From Candidatus Pedobacter colombiensis (GTDB taxonomy: Bacteria; Bacteroidota; Bacteroidia; Sphingobacteriales; Sphingobacteriaceae), in contig CP119313.1 in the NCBI GenBank assembly GCA_029202485.1, positions 1,364,001 to 1,428,000 of the forward strand: a stretch of DNA of 64,000 bases, in the 5' to 3' direction. How positions within the stretch are numbered: position 1 is the stretch's first letter; the number at the start of each line of letters is the position of its first letter. Below the pieces are notes generated by a model. That model was not told the DNA's origin. It saw only the letters and a program-made list of their open reading frames with translations, and ran no database searches. This document shows positions 44,372 through 52,648 of the stretch, in pieces. The translations under genes and the position numbers were made by a program.

Positions 44372-44417
44372 AAAAGAGGCAACCTCATAACTAGTTTTTT
44401 ATGAGGCTGCCTCTTTT
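44372..44417 (-). terminator. Terminator of clpB
   Basis: Arms 44372-44390 and 44399-44417 form a 17-bp stem with a 2-by-2 internal loop (GAGGC and CCTCATAA blocks); the plus-strand A-run at 44368-44375 gives a U-tract on the clpB transcript. Confidence 0.88.
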
Positions 44418-44425
44418 AAATAGTC

Positions 44426-47020
44426 TTATTTACTGTTCAAAAACACAAATTTGTGATCGAACATATCTAATTTTATTTTACTATCCTTGTCTACTTTTCC
44501 TGCCAGGATTTCCTTGGACAACTCATTTAAAATGCGTTTTTGTATCACGCGTTTCAATGGCCGAGCTCCAAATTGCGGATCATACCCTAGTTCGGCTAAC
44601 CAGTCCAATGCTTCAGGGGAAGCCTCCATTTCGATACCCATTTCGGCAAGTGTCTCCTGTACATGTTTAAATTGCAGACTTACAATGTCTCTAATCTCAT
44701 TGCGGTCAAGCGGAGTAAACATAATCAACTCATCAATCCTGTTTAAAAATTCCGGCCTGATCGTCTGTTTTAACAGCTCAAATAGCTCACTTTTAGTTTT
44801 TGCAATGACCTCATCACGGTTTTCATCATTCAGCTCTTTAAAATTATCCTGTATCAGGTGGGAGCCAATATTTGAAGTCATGATGATAATTGTGTTTTTA
44901 AAATTCACCACTCGACCTTTATTATCCGTCAAACGGCCATCATCTAACACTTGCAATAAGATGTTAAATACATCCGGGTGTGCTTTCTCAATTTCATCCA
45001 ATAATACAACTGAATAAGGTTTACGACGTACGGCTTCAGTCAGCTGTCCACCTTCTTCATAACCTACATATCCAGGAGGCGCACCGATTAAACGAGAAAC
45101 AGCATGTCGTTCCTGGTATTCACTCATATCAATGCGGGTCATTGCATTTTCATCGTTGAACAGGAATTCTGCCAGAGCTTTCGCTAGTTCTGTTTTACCT
45201 ACTCCGGTGGTACCAAGGAATATAAACGAACCAATTGGTTTACGTTTATCTTGTAATCCGGCACGCGAACGACGTATGGCATCAGATATAGCTTCAATAG
45301 CCTCATGCTGTCCGGCAACACGTTTATGTAGTTCAGTCTCAAGATGCAATAATTTTTCGCGCTCGCTGGAAATCAACTTGGTTACCGGTATGCCGGTCGA
45401 ACGAGCTACTACGCCGGCAATGTCATCAGCGGTAACCTCTTCTTTTAACATGCGGCCTTCAATCTGCTGGCTTTCTAATTGGGTTTTTAATTTTTCAACT
45501 TTATCCTGTGCTTCTTTTATTTTACCATAACGTAGTTCGGCAACTTTTCCATAATCGCCGGCACGCTCGGCCTGACTGGCTTCTTGTTTGTAGTTTTCAA
45601 CCAGTTCCAGCTCATTGTTAATATTGTCTACCAGGTCTTTTTCACCCTGCCATTTTGCTTTTATTTCGTCTCTTTCAGCTGATAGATTGGCTATCTCCTC
45701 ACCCAGAGATTTTACTTTTTTACTGTCGTTTTCGCGTTTAATGGCTTCCCGTTCGATCTCTAATTGCATAATCTTACGATTCATTTCATCTACTTCCTCA
45801 GGTACACTATCCATTTCCATGCGAAGTTTAGCCGCAGCCTCATCCATTAAGTCGATGGCTTTATCGGGTAAAAACCTATCGGCAATATAACGTTGTGACA
45901 TTTCAACAGCTGCAATAATAGCCTCATCTTTAATTCGCACCTTGTGGTGAGTTTCGTAACGTTCTTTCAACCCACGGAGGATAGAGATTGCATCCTGGGT
46001 GTCGGGCTCATCAACCATTACTTTTTGGAAACGGCGCTCTAATGCTTTATCTTTTTCTATATATTTCTGGTATTCATCCAGGGTAGTGGCACCAATTGCG
46101 CGTAATTCGCCACGGGCCAATGCAGGTTTTAAGATGTTTGCAGCATCCATTGCGCCTTCACCACCACCGGCACCTACCAGCGTATGGATCTCATCAATAA
46201 ACAAAATAATGTCTCCATCGCTTTGAGTTACCTCTTTAATCACTGCTTTTAGGCGTTCCTCAAACTCTCCTTTATATTTTGCTCCTGCAATCAATGCCCC
46301 CATATCCAGAGAGTAAACGGTTTTTGATTTCAGGTTGGCAGGAACGTCACCTTTAATAATTCTGAAAGCAATCCCCTCTGCAATTGCAGTTTTACCAACA
46401 CCAGGTTCACCAATCAATATCGGGTTGTTTTTAGTTCTTCTTGAAAGAATCTGAATTACCCGCCTGATTTCTTCATCGCGACCAATTATAGGGTCTAGTT
46501 TGCCTGATTCGGCATATTCGTTTAAGTTACGTGCATATTTATTTAATGCATTGTAAGTAGCTTCAGCATTTTGACCGGTAACATGGTTATCACCCCGTAA
46601 AGCAATAATGGCTTTTTTAAGGTCTTTCTCCGTTACACCTTGATCTTTGAGATATTTAGCTGTATTGTCATTTACAGAAAGTAAGCCAAGCAAGATGTGC
46701 TCAACAGATACAAATTCGTCTTTAAATTCTTTTAAATAGGATTGAGCTTTTTGTAGGGCCGAATTGCTTCCTGAAGTTAAATATGGACTGCTGCCGGTAA
46801 CTTTAGGGAATTTCTCAATCTCTGTATCTAGTTGTTGATTTAAAACATTTAGATTCACATTGAGCTTCTTCAAAATATAGGAAACTACATTTTCATCAAC
46901 AGTAAGCAAACCTTTTAAGATATGTGCTGTTTCAATAGCCTGTTGCTGATTGCCTTGGGCTATTTCGGAAGCCTGTTGAATCGCTTCCTGCGCTTTTATA
47001 GTGAAGTTATTGAAGTTCAT
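44426..47020 (-). CDS. clpB: ATP-dependent chaperone ClpB
   Basis: A cytosolic AAA+ disaggregase of 864 residues working with DnaK. Start at 47020 (MNFNNFTIKAQEAIQQA) matches ClpB N-termini; the open frame extends 35 codons upstream without conservation. Order: Clp N-domain (1-~145), AAA-1 with GEPGVGKT at 204-211 and the pore loop GAKYKGEFEERL, the coiled-coil M-domain (~400-520), and AAA-2 with GTTGVGKT (~605) and VGYEEGGQLTEAVRR. The M-domain rules out ClpA and ClpC lengths. A TACTTTG motif 14 bases upstream is a possible -7 variant. No CIRCE element was seen. Ends at a strong terminator. Confidence 0.96.
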   Translation of the reverse strand: MNFNNFTIKAQEAIQQASEIAQGNQQQAIETAHILKGLLTVDENVVSYILKKLNVNLNVLNQQLDTEIEKFPKVTGSSPYLTSGSNSALQKAQSYLKEFKDEFVSVEHILLGLLSVNDNTAKYLKDQGVTEKDLKKAIIALRGDNHVTGQNAEATYNALNKYARNLNEYAESGKLDPIIGRDEEIRRVIQILSRRTKNNPILIGEPGVGKTAIAEGIAFRIIKGDVPANLKSKTVYSLDMGALIAGAKYKGEFEERLKAVIKEVTQSDGDIILFIDEIHTLVGAGGGEGAMDAANILKPALARGELRAIGATTLDEYQKYIEKDKALERRFQKVMVDEPDTQDAISILRGLKERYETHHKVRIKDEAIIAAVEMSQRYIADRFLPDKAIDLMDEAAAKLRMEMDSVPEEVDEMNRKIMQLEIEREAIKRENDSKKVKSLGEEIANLSAERDEIKAKWQGEKDLVDNINNELELVENYKQEASQAERAGDYGKVAELRYGKIKEAQDKVEKLKTQLESQQIEGRMLKEEVTADDIAGVVARSTGIPVTKLISSEREKLLHLETELHKRVAGQHEAIEAISDAIRRSRAGLQDKRKPIGSFIFLGTTGVGKTELAKALAEFLFNDENAMTRIDMSEYQERHAVSRLIGAPPGYVGYEEGGQLTEAVRRKPYSVVLLDEIEKAHPDVFNILLQVLDDGRLTDNKGRVVNFKNTIIIMTSNIGSHLIQDNFKELNDENRDEVIAKTKSELFELLKQTIRPEFLNRIDELIMFTPLDRNEIRDIVSLQFKHVQETLAEMGIEMEASPEALDWLAELGYDPQFGARPLKRVIQKRILNELSKEILAGKVDKDSKIKLDMFDHKFVFLNSK

Positions 47021-47247
47021 GTCAATTATTAAACAAAGTAAATGCCGCCTTGTTTTTTTGTGTAAAATCGGAAATTTTGTCGGGATTTTGTGGATTATAA
47101 TGACTAATTTACCGATAAATATCAAACTGATATGAAATAATGTCTCTTTTTAGTAAATAATCTACTGTTTCTTTTAAGGTTGATATGCTGTTCGGTTTAG
47201 GCCTTGTATGCTGTCGTAATAACTCCGCCTTCCTTATGCAATTAGAG

Positions 47248-47292
47248 CGCGGTGAGTCCGCCTTTTTACTGGAAAAAGGCGGACTCACCGCG
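47248..47292. repeat. Perfect 20-bp stem hairpin
   Basis: Arms 47248-47267 and 47273-47292 are exactly complementary with a 5-base loop ACTGG. Each arm carries one copy of the GCGGACTCA motif or its complement. It is not followed by a T-tract and lies ~160 bases before the nearest start codon, so it is not an ordinary terminator of a known gene. Confidence 0.85.
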
Positions 47293-47321
47293 GACTCATG
47301 GCGGACTCACTGCGGATTGAT
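47278..47321. repeat. Four 11-bp tandem repeats NGCGGACTCAN
   Basis: Units at 47278, 47289, 47300 and 47311 share GCGGACTCA; the last is degenerate (TGCGGATTGAT). The first unit is part of the hairpin's right arm. The 11-base period is about one DNA helical turn, placing all copies on one face. Confidence 0.8.
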
Positions 47322-47451
47322 ACCAAGAGCATATTGATTGAATTAGGCACCTGAATTAATAGGCTTTTAGCTGATTAATTTAATTTCGTTTTTACATTAC
47401 TTTATAAATTTTGGATAAATTTCCCGTCCTTTGTAGCTTGCCTAATTTGAG

Positions 47452-47796
47452 ATGCTAACTCCACTCGATGATTTCTATCAGCAAAAAGAAGAGCCTCTGA
47501 GGGGGTGTTTGCTAGCATTAAAACATATTATTTTAGGACTGGATACGCAGATCACTGCCGAATGGAAATACAAATTACCATTTTTCTACTATAAAGGAAA
47601 AATGTTCTGTTATCTCTGGTTTCATAAAAAGTATAAAAAGCCCTATATCGGCATTGTTGAAAGCAAGCATATCGATCACCCTGATCTTTTGATTGAAAAA
47701 CGGGCAAGAATGAAAATTATGCTGATTGATCCTGAGCAGGATCTTCCGGTTGAAACCATTAAAAACATATTAAAGCAAGCAATTGCCAAATATTAA
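47452..47796 (+). CDS. DUF1801 family protein
   Basis: A 114-residue cytosolic protein of the DUF1801 (YdhG-like) family, with the typical ITAEWKYKLPFFYYKGKMFCYLWFH and IGIVESKHIDHPDL blocks. Biochemical function is unknown. The stop codon touches the ATG of the following MFS gene (TAAATG), so they are cotranscribed. Confidence 0.82.
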   Translation: MLTPLDDFYQQKEEPLRGCLLALKHIILGLDTQITAEWKYKLPFFYYKGKMFCYLWFHKKYKKPYIGIVESKHIDHPDLLIEKRARMKIMLIDPEQDLPVETIKNILKQAIAKY

Positions 47797-49017
47797 ATGA
47801 GAGAATTTATACGATTATATCTGGACGCTTATAAAGGGCTATCTACTCCGGCATGGATGTTAGCGCTTGTTATGCTGATCAATAGAAGTGGGGCGATGGT
47901 TATTCCTTTTTTGGGTGTTTATATGGTTAATCATTTAAACTTTAACCTGGAAGACACAGGGACTGTTTTAAGCTGCTTTGGTGTTGGTGCTGTTTCAGGA
48001 TCTTTTTTAGGAGGATGGTTAACGGATAAAGTTGGACACTTTAGAGTTCAGCTAATCAGTTTGATTTTAACCGTACCTGTGTTTTTTCTGCTACCTGAGT
48101 TAAATACGGTGGTAAAACTTGGGATTGGTGTTTTCATATTAAGTATTATATCAGAAACCTTCAGACCTGCGAATTCTGTTTCTATCGCTTACTATTCAAA
48201 GCCGGATAACATTATCAGGTCGTTTTCATTAAATAGGATGGCGATGAACCTGGGATTTTCAATTGGCCCTGCTTTGGGTGGTTTTTTAGCGGCTGTTTCT
48301 TATACATTTTTGTTTTATGGCAACGCAGTTGCAGCTTTTTTGTCGGCCCTGTTGTTCTTTATTTATTTCCGTAACCGTAAGGGAAATGAAAAGAAGGTTG
48401 TTGAGCATAAAGCTGTTGCTGATGATCAAAAGTTGGATAGATCGCCGTATAAAGACACTCTTTTTGTGCTTTTCAGTATTCTAAGCTGTGTATTTGCGAT
48501 TTGTTTTTTTCAATTGTTAAATACACTGCCCTTGTACTATAGGACTATTTATAAACTTACAGAGGCGAATATTGGCGTAATTCTGGCATTTAGTGGTATG
48601 GTGGTCTTTTTGTTGGAGATGTTGCTGGTACATATTGCGGAGAAAAGAATGACCGCCAGGGCTGTAATTGTTTGGGGAGTTTTACTTTGTGGATTGTCCT
48701 TTTTAATTTTAAATCTCGCAAATGGCATTTGGGTATTGTATGTGTCCATCTTTGTACTCTGTATTGCTGAAATTCTAGCAATGCCATTTATGGCTACAGT
48801 AACTTTACAACGCTCATCGCAAAAAAACAGAGGCGCATATATGGGAGTTAATGCTTTGTCTTTTTCTGCAGCGCATGTATTCTCTCCTTTTATTGGAACA
48901 AGGATTGCTGCCATTTATGGTTTTGAAACTTTATGGTATGGAACAGCCGCGGTATTGTTAATTACGGCAATAGGGTTTCTTATTGTAATGAAAAAAATGA
49001 GGTTGGCAGATTTTTAA
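47797..49017 (+). CDS. MFS transporter
   Basis: A 406-residue major facilitator superfamily inner-membrane transporter with about 12 transmembrane helices and a short basic central loop (~RNRKGNEKKVVEHKA). The loop 2-3 motif GSFLGGWLTDKVGHFRVQL is the MFS signature (GxLaDrxGrr). It resembles drug-efflux (YfmO/YdhP-like) members; substrate cannot be deduced. It directly follows the DUF1801 gene and ends at a bidirectional terminator. Confidence 0.88.
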   Translation: MREFIRLYLDAYKGLSTPAWMLALVMLINRSGAMVIPFLGVYMVNHLNFNLEDTGTVLSCFGVGAVSGSFLGGWLTDKVGHFRVQLISLILTVPVFFLLPELNTVVKLGIGVFILSIISETFRPANSVSIAYYSKPDNIIRSFSLNRMAMNLGFSIGPALGGFLAAVSYTFLFYGNAVAAFLSALLFFIYFRNRKGNEKKVVEHKAVADDQKLDRSPYKDTLFVLFSILSCVFAICFFQLLNTLPLYYRTIYKLTEANIGVILAFSGMVVFLLEMLLVHIAEKRMTARAVIVWGVLLCGLSFLILNLANGIWVLYVSIFVLCIAEILAMPFMATVTLQRSSQKNRGAYMGVNALSFSAAHVFSPFIGTRIAAIYGFETLWYGTAAVLLITAIGFLIVMKKMRLADF

Positions 49018-49026
49018 GGTAATAAA

Positions 49027-49049
49027 AAAGGGTGCCTTGCGCACCCTTT
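49027..49049. terminator. Bidirectional terminator between MFS and SRPBCC genes
   Basis: A perfect 9-bp stem (AAAGGGTGC/GCACCCTTT) with a 5-base loop, flanked by A-rich and T-rich ends. Confidence 0.8.
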
Positions 49050-49067
49050 AGTATAATTTTAGAATTG

Positions 49068-49466
49068 TTATTTTAATAACTCGGCTAATCTTGAAGTTTG
49101 ATGATCTGCAAGCTTCTGCAGTGGACCCGCTGCAAGCATTTTCATCATCATATTCAAATCAGCTGATATAATGTGCGAAGCTGTTGTGCCACCTTTACCG
49201 TTATCCGCTACTGTCCATTTTAATTCAAGATCAAATGGAGCTTTTTCTGTTGGAATAGCTGTAAGCTCTTTGTTCTCTATACGATTGGATATTTTGATAG
49301 ACAGTTTTGCCATGTTTTGTATGGTAAAACTAGCCTCATCTTGAGTAGAAGACCAGTTATAAATATTCTCGGGCATCAACTGCTGATGATTATTCATATC
49401 TGCCAAAAAAGCATATACTTTTTCTACAGGTAAATTTACTTCAGTAGTACTTTCAATAACAGTCAT
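49068..49466 (-). CDS. SRPBCC family (START/Bet v1-like) protein
   Basis: A 132-residue soluble protein with the SRPBCC pattern: an N-terminal strand-helix (TEVNLPVEKVYAFLADMNNHQQLMPE), a central antiparallel sheet, and a long C-terminal helix (MMMKMLAAGPLQKLADHQTSRLAELLK). Such folds bind hydrophobic ligands; substrate unknown. It lies 5 bases after pyrE and is cotranscribed, an association seen in Bacteroidota. Confidence 0.83.
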   Translation of the reverse strand: MTVIESTTEVNLPVEKVYAFLADMNNHQQLMPENIYNWSSTQDEASFTIQNMAKLSIKISNRIENKELTAIPTEKAPFDLELKWTVADNGKGGTTASHIISADLNMMMKMLAAGPLQKLADHQTSRLAELLK

Positions 49467-49471
49467 TATAA

Positions 49472-50131
49472 TTAGGTTAGTTTTTCTAATTTGTTAGCCC
49501 ATTCAGATGGGTTTCTGCGCCATTTAGTTAAAAGATCTACATCTTTTTGCGCTATAAAACTATGCTCTGCAGCATAATCAATTAATGTATTGTAATTAGA
49601 TAGTGTTGCATAGCGGCATTTTGCAGCAGCAAAGTTTTCATCAGCCTGATCAAAACCATAGGTGAAAATGGCAACCAATCCTGCAACAGATAGTCCGGCT
49701 TTTCTCAGTGCATCCACAGCTTGTAAACTGCTTTTACCTGTTGAAATCAGATCCTCTATGACTACGACTCTTTGTCCTTCAATGATTTCACCTTCAATCA
49801 GACTTCCTGTTCCATGTTCTTTTGCTTTTGATCTTACGTAAGCAAATGGTAATCCAAGTTCTTGAGCTACTAAAGCACCTTGTGGGATACCTGCAGTTGC
49901 CACTCCTGCAATCAGATCTACAGAACCAAATTCTTCCTGAATTAATTGCGTAAGTTTTTGCCTGATATAAGTTCTAACAGATGGATGGGAAAGGGTGATC
50001 CTATTGTCACAATAAATGGGAGATTTCCAACCGGAAGCCCATGTAAACGGGTTATTCGGTTGTAACTTTATTGCTTTTATTTGTAATAAAAATTCAGCTA
50101 CCTTTAATTCAATATCACTTTTATTATACAT
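49472..50131 (-). CDS. pyrE: Orotate phosphoribosyltransferase
   Basis: Cytosolic enzyme of de novo pyrimidine synthesis, converting orotate and PRPP to OMP. Its 219 residues carry the PRPP-binding motif VVVIEDLISTGKSS (~120-133), the flexible loop RSKAKEHGTGSLIEGE (~95-110) and the N-terminal FTWASGWKSPIYCDNR substrate block. It is first in a two-gene unit with the SRPBCC gene. The -7 element ends 4 bases before the ATG, so the transcript should be leaderless or nearly so. Confidence 0.95.
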   Translation of the reverse strand: MYNKSDIELKVAEFLLQIKAIKLQPNNPFTWASGWKSPIYCDNRITLSHPSVRTYIRQKLTQLIQEEFGSVDLIAGVATAGIPQGALVAQELGLPFAYVRSKAKEHGTGSLIEGEIIEGQRVVVIEDLISTGKSSLQAVDALRKAGLSVAGLVAIFTYGFDQADENFAAAKCRYATLSNYNTLIDYAAEHSFIAQKDVDLLTKWRRNPSEWANKLEKLT

Positions 50132-50525
50132 GGCGCAAAAATACGGATTTCTTTACAATTTGTGCTAACACTGCCTTAAACTATGTAGTTAAGGAGTGCA
50201 GGAAATTGAAGAAAATGCTCGGTTAAATAATTAATTCCTATGGGGGCGAATATCGTTAATTAAAACTGCTGGTAAAAATTATTTTTTGGCTTTTATTGAT
50301 AATCAGTGTGATAAAGAATTTATTGGATCGTTACTCAGATGGTATGGAGCAACTGAAAGTTTTTTCATAAAATTTGGTTGGAGGGTATTATTTTCTTCTC
50401 TTATAAAATTTCATTCTGTTTTTCTATTCTTTTCTGCGGAAACTGCGGTTGTTAATAGAGTGCTAGTCTTTTTCAATATGTCTATGGAACTTTGGCTTCT
50501 GGTCACACAAAAGATAGCATTTTAT
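50132..50525. other. Divergent intergenic region, 394 bases
   Basis: Lies between pyrE and the sigma-factor gene. It contains the pyrE -7 element. An open frame continues upstream of the sigma gene through this region, but it is Phe/Leu-rich and unlike any sigma N-terminus, so I treat it as untranslated. No other feature seen. Confidence 0.5.
50136..50143 (-). promoter_or_regulatory. -7 element touching the pyrE start codon
   Basis: The minus strand reads TATTTTTG, a perfect TAnnTTTG, ending 4 bases before the ATG, which implies a leaderless mRNA. No clear -33 TTG at standard spacing. Confidence 0.6.
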
Positions 50526-51386
50526 ATGAAAGATATTAAGATAGAAAGATCTATTACCAGGCGTGCTGAGGATTCGCTAGAGCGTTATCTGCAGGAGATA
50601 TCAAGGTTTCCATTGCTCAAAGGAGAGGAGGAAGTAATACTGGCAAAAAAGATCAGTTCGGGAGATAAAGCAGCATTAGAAAGGTTGGTGAATTGTAATT
50701 TGCGTTTTGTGGTTTCAGTTGCTAAAAAATATGAAATAGAAGGGATGCCTTTAGCAGATTTGATTTCAGAAGGTAATATTGGCTTGGTAAAAGCTGCGAA
50801 ACGTTTTGATGAAAGCAGGGGTTTTAAATTTATTTCTTATGCTGTTTGGTGGATCAGGCAAGCGATTTTGTATAGTATAGGTCTCCATAAACGTACAATA
50901 CGGTTACCTATGAACCAGTTGGGTGGAATAATGGACTTATGGAGATCGGAAGATTTGCTGGAACAGCAGTTGCATCGTTTACCTACTTTAGATGAGTTGA
51001 CAGAATTTATGGGTATTCCGGATGAACGAGTGCTTGATTACTTATCAAATTCAGCTGATGTTTTTTCGCTTGATATGCCATTAGAAGACGCTGAAGAAGG
51101 CCCTAGGGTAAGTACAATGAGCGATCCTGCAGCGGTATCACCTGATGCGGGTTTGGAGCGGGAAGCATTTCATATTAATATTCAACGGATGATGAATGTA
51201 CTTAGTCCGCGTGACCAGAATATTCTTCGTTTGGCCTATGGAATGGGTGGAGGCAGGCCATTACCAAATGAGGATATCAGTAATTTATTGGGACTGAGTT
51301 CGGAAACCATTCGCAGAGCAAAGCAGAAAGCGCTGTTTAGATTACGCGAAATGAAAGAGGTAAAAATGATGCTTCAATATTTATAG
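50526..51386 (+). CDS. RNA polymerase sigma-70 factor (RpoD-like, group 1/2)
   Basis: A 286-residue sigma factor starting at MKDIKIERSITRRAEDSLERYLQEI, the conserved Bacteroidota N-terminus; region 1.1 is absent, as usual in this phylum's primary sigma. Regions 1.2-2.4 contain NLRFVVSVAKKY, LADLISEGNIGLVKAAKRFD and FKFISYAVWWIRQAI; region 3 follows; region 4 has LSPRDQNILRLAYGMGG and the recognition helix SSETIRRAKQKALFRLR. It differs from the canonical Bacteroidota RpoD at many places (for example a DISNLLGLSSETIRR recognition segment), so it may be a second, RpoD-like factor instead of the primary one. Single gene. Confidence 0.9.
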   Translation: MKDIKIERSITRRAEDSLERYLQEISRFPLLKGEEEVILAKKISSGDKAALERLVNCNLRFVVSVAKKYEIEGMPLADLISEGNIGLVKAAKRFDESRGFKFISYAVWWIRQAILYSIGLHKRTIRLPMNQLGGIMDLWRSEDLLEQQLHRLPTLDELTEFMGIPDERVLDYLSNSADVFSLDMPLEDAEEGPRVSTMSDPAAVSPDAGLEREAFHINIQRMMNVLSPRDQNILRLAYGMGGGRPLPNEDISNLLGLSSETIRRAKQKALFRLREMKEVKMMLQYL

Positions 51387-51535
51387 TAGGTCAAGTGATA
51401 TAACATTTAAATATAGCGGTTGAAATTGAATTATTTTTTCGTGGTAATTCTGTACTTTTAAAAATTGGTTTTCATTGATAAAATGTGCTTTAAAACAAGT
51501 ATGAACAACCATTTTTAAAATATTGGCTACAAACT

Positions 51536-52150
51536 ATGAAGACTTACAGGATTTATATCAACGATAATACATTATATATAACAGATGCTGTTCCAGATTT
51601 ATTGGCGGAATTTGAACGTTTAAGTGTTGTGGGTTTTGATTTTTCGACATTTTATAAGCATGTAATTGGAGTAACAGGAAAATCCTACTTATTACTGGAT
51701 CCGGATCCGAAGGGCTTGTTTAAAAGAATTAAAAGTAGCTGCTTAATTATTAAAGCAGCAGGAGGGTTGGTAGCTAATGCCAAGGGGAATTACCTGTTTA
51801 TTTTTAGGAATAAAAGATGGGATTTGCCAAAAGGAAAGGTCGAAAACGGCGAGAAAATGAAACAAGCTGCGTTGCGTGAAGTAGAGGAAGAGTGTGGAGT
51901 AAAGATCTTTACCAATGGTGAAAAGCTATGTAAAACTTATCATGTGTATACATTAGGAGGCAAAATCGTTTTAAAGAAAACCAATTGGTACAGCATGACT
52001 GTTAAAGGAGTACCTAAGCTGATTCCTCAAAAAGAAGAAGGAATCACTAAGGCCATCTGGTTGGGTAGAACCGAGTTGGAGCCTATCCTTAAAAACACTT
52101 ATCCTTCTATAGTACAAGTATTGGAAGTTGGGGCATTGTTGTACTCGTAA
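51536..52150 (+). CDS. Nudix hydrolase
   Basis: A 204-residue protein. Residues ~1-65 are an N-terminal region conserved in Bacteroidota Nudix proteins. The Nudix box spans residues 100-122, fitting Gx5Ex7REUxEExGU exactly: Gly100, Glu106, Arg114-Glu115, Glu118-Glu119, Gly121. It hydrolyses a nucleoside diphosphate linked to another moiety; the substrate is unknown. Its terminator hairpin overlaps the 3' end of the convergent coaD. Confidence 0.9.
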   Translation: MKTYRIYINDNTLYITDAVPDLLAEFERLSVVGFDFSTFYKHVIGVTGKSYLLLDPDPKGLFKRIKSSCLIIKAAGGLVANAKGNYLFIFRNKRWDLPKGKVENGEKMKQAALREVEEECGVKIFTNGEKLCKTYHVYTLGGKIVLKKTNWYSMTVKGVPKLIPQKEEGITKAIWLGRTELEPILKNTYPSIVQVLEVGALLYS

Positions 52151-52162
52151 GGTTATAAAATG

Positions 52163-52210
52163 ACCACAAGAGGCGCTTCACTTTATAAAAAGGGAAGCGC
52201 CTCTTGTGGT
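52163..52210. terminator. Bidirectional terminator overlapping the coaD 3' end
   Basis: A perfect 17-bp stem (arms 52163-52179 and 52194-52210, GAGGCGCTTC core) with a 14-base loop. The right arm lies inside the last codons of coaD, so coding and terminating functions share these bases. No long T-tract follows, so efficiency is uncertain. Confidence 0.7.
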
Positions 52211-52644
52211 AAAAATTGACTTACATTCCCATTGTTGCGCAAAATATCGCGTACAATGGTTGAGCTGATTGCAGAATATTCGGGTTTGCTTAGTATAAAG
52301 ATGGTTTCCATCTCGGGCATCATGGTTTGGTTGATTTGTGCAATGGCTCTTTCGTATTCGAAATCTCCTACAGAACGAATTCCTCTGACCATGTATTTTG
52401 CATTTATTTTTTTGCAAAAATCAACTGTTAAACCTTCATAAAGTTGTACCTCAACCTGGGCTGTATCTGCAAATACCGTTTTTACAATTTCTTCTCGCTT
52501 CTCTGCAGATAAAAAACTTTGTTTTGAACTGTTCAATCCAATGCCTACCACGATTTTATCAAATAAGGGTAACGCGCGTTTTAAAATATCAACGTGAGCG
52601 ATAGTTATGGGATCGAATGAACCTGGAAAAAGTGCAATCTTCAT
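52183..52644 (-). CDS. coaD: Phosphopantetheine adenylyltransferase
   Basis: Cytosolic enzyme of CoA synthesis, adenylating 4'-phosphopantetheine. From the ATG at 52644 it has 153 residues, the family length; the upstream extension MEIHLSVFLKKINP is not conserved. The nucleotidyltransferase motif is PGSFDPITIAH (residues 7-17, TIAH where most have TxGH), and the second motif is AISSTIVRDIL. It lies 4 bases after rsmD; the operon order is DUF3822, rsmD, coaD. Confidence 0.95.
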   Translation of the reverse strand: MKIALFPGSFDPITIAHVDILKRALPLFDKIVVGIGLNSSKQSFLSAEKREEIVKTVFADTAQVEVQLYEGLTVDFCKKINAKYMVRGIRSVGDFEYERAIAQINQTMMPEMETIFILSKPEYSAISSTIVRDILRNNGNVSQFLPQEALPFL

Positions 52645-52648
52645 AGGG

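Larger units (their letters stand above)
47021..47451. other. Intergenic region, 431 bases, with GC-rich hairpin/repeat island
   Basis: Between clpB and the DUF1801 gene. Mostly AT-rich, but 47248-47321 is a GC-rich island with a 20-bp perfect hairpin and 11-bp tandem repeats (listed separately). No ORF or tRNA is supported. Confidence 0.6.

Noticed and set aside
45132..45530. 132-codon ORF opposite clpB
   Set aside because: Shadow frame inside a well-supported conserved gene, with no promoter or conservation.
47021..47125. 35-codon N-terminal extension of ClpB
   Set aside because: ClpB homologues start at MNFNNFTIKAQEA; the extension is unconserved and AT-rich.
47278..47321. CRISPR or tandem iteron origin
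   Set aside because: 11-bp units without spacers; no cas or replication initiator genes nearby.
50286..50525. 80-codon in-frame extension upstream of the sigma factor
   Set aside because: Phe/Leu/Val-rich sequence unlike any sigma region 1; family N-terminus begins exactly at 50526.
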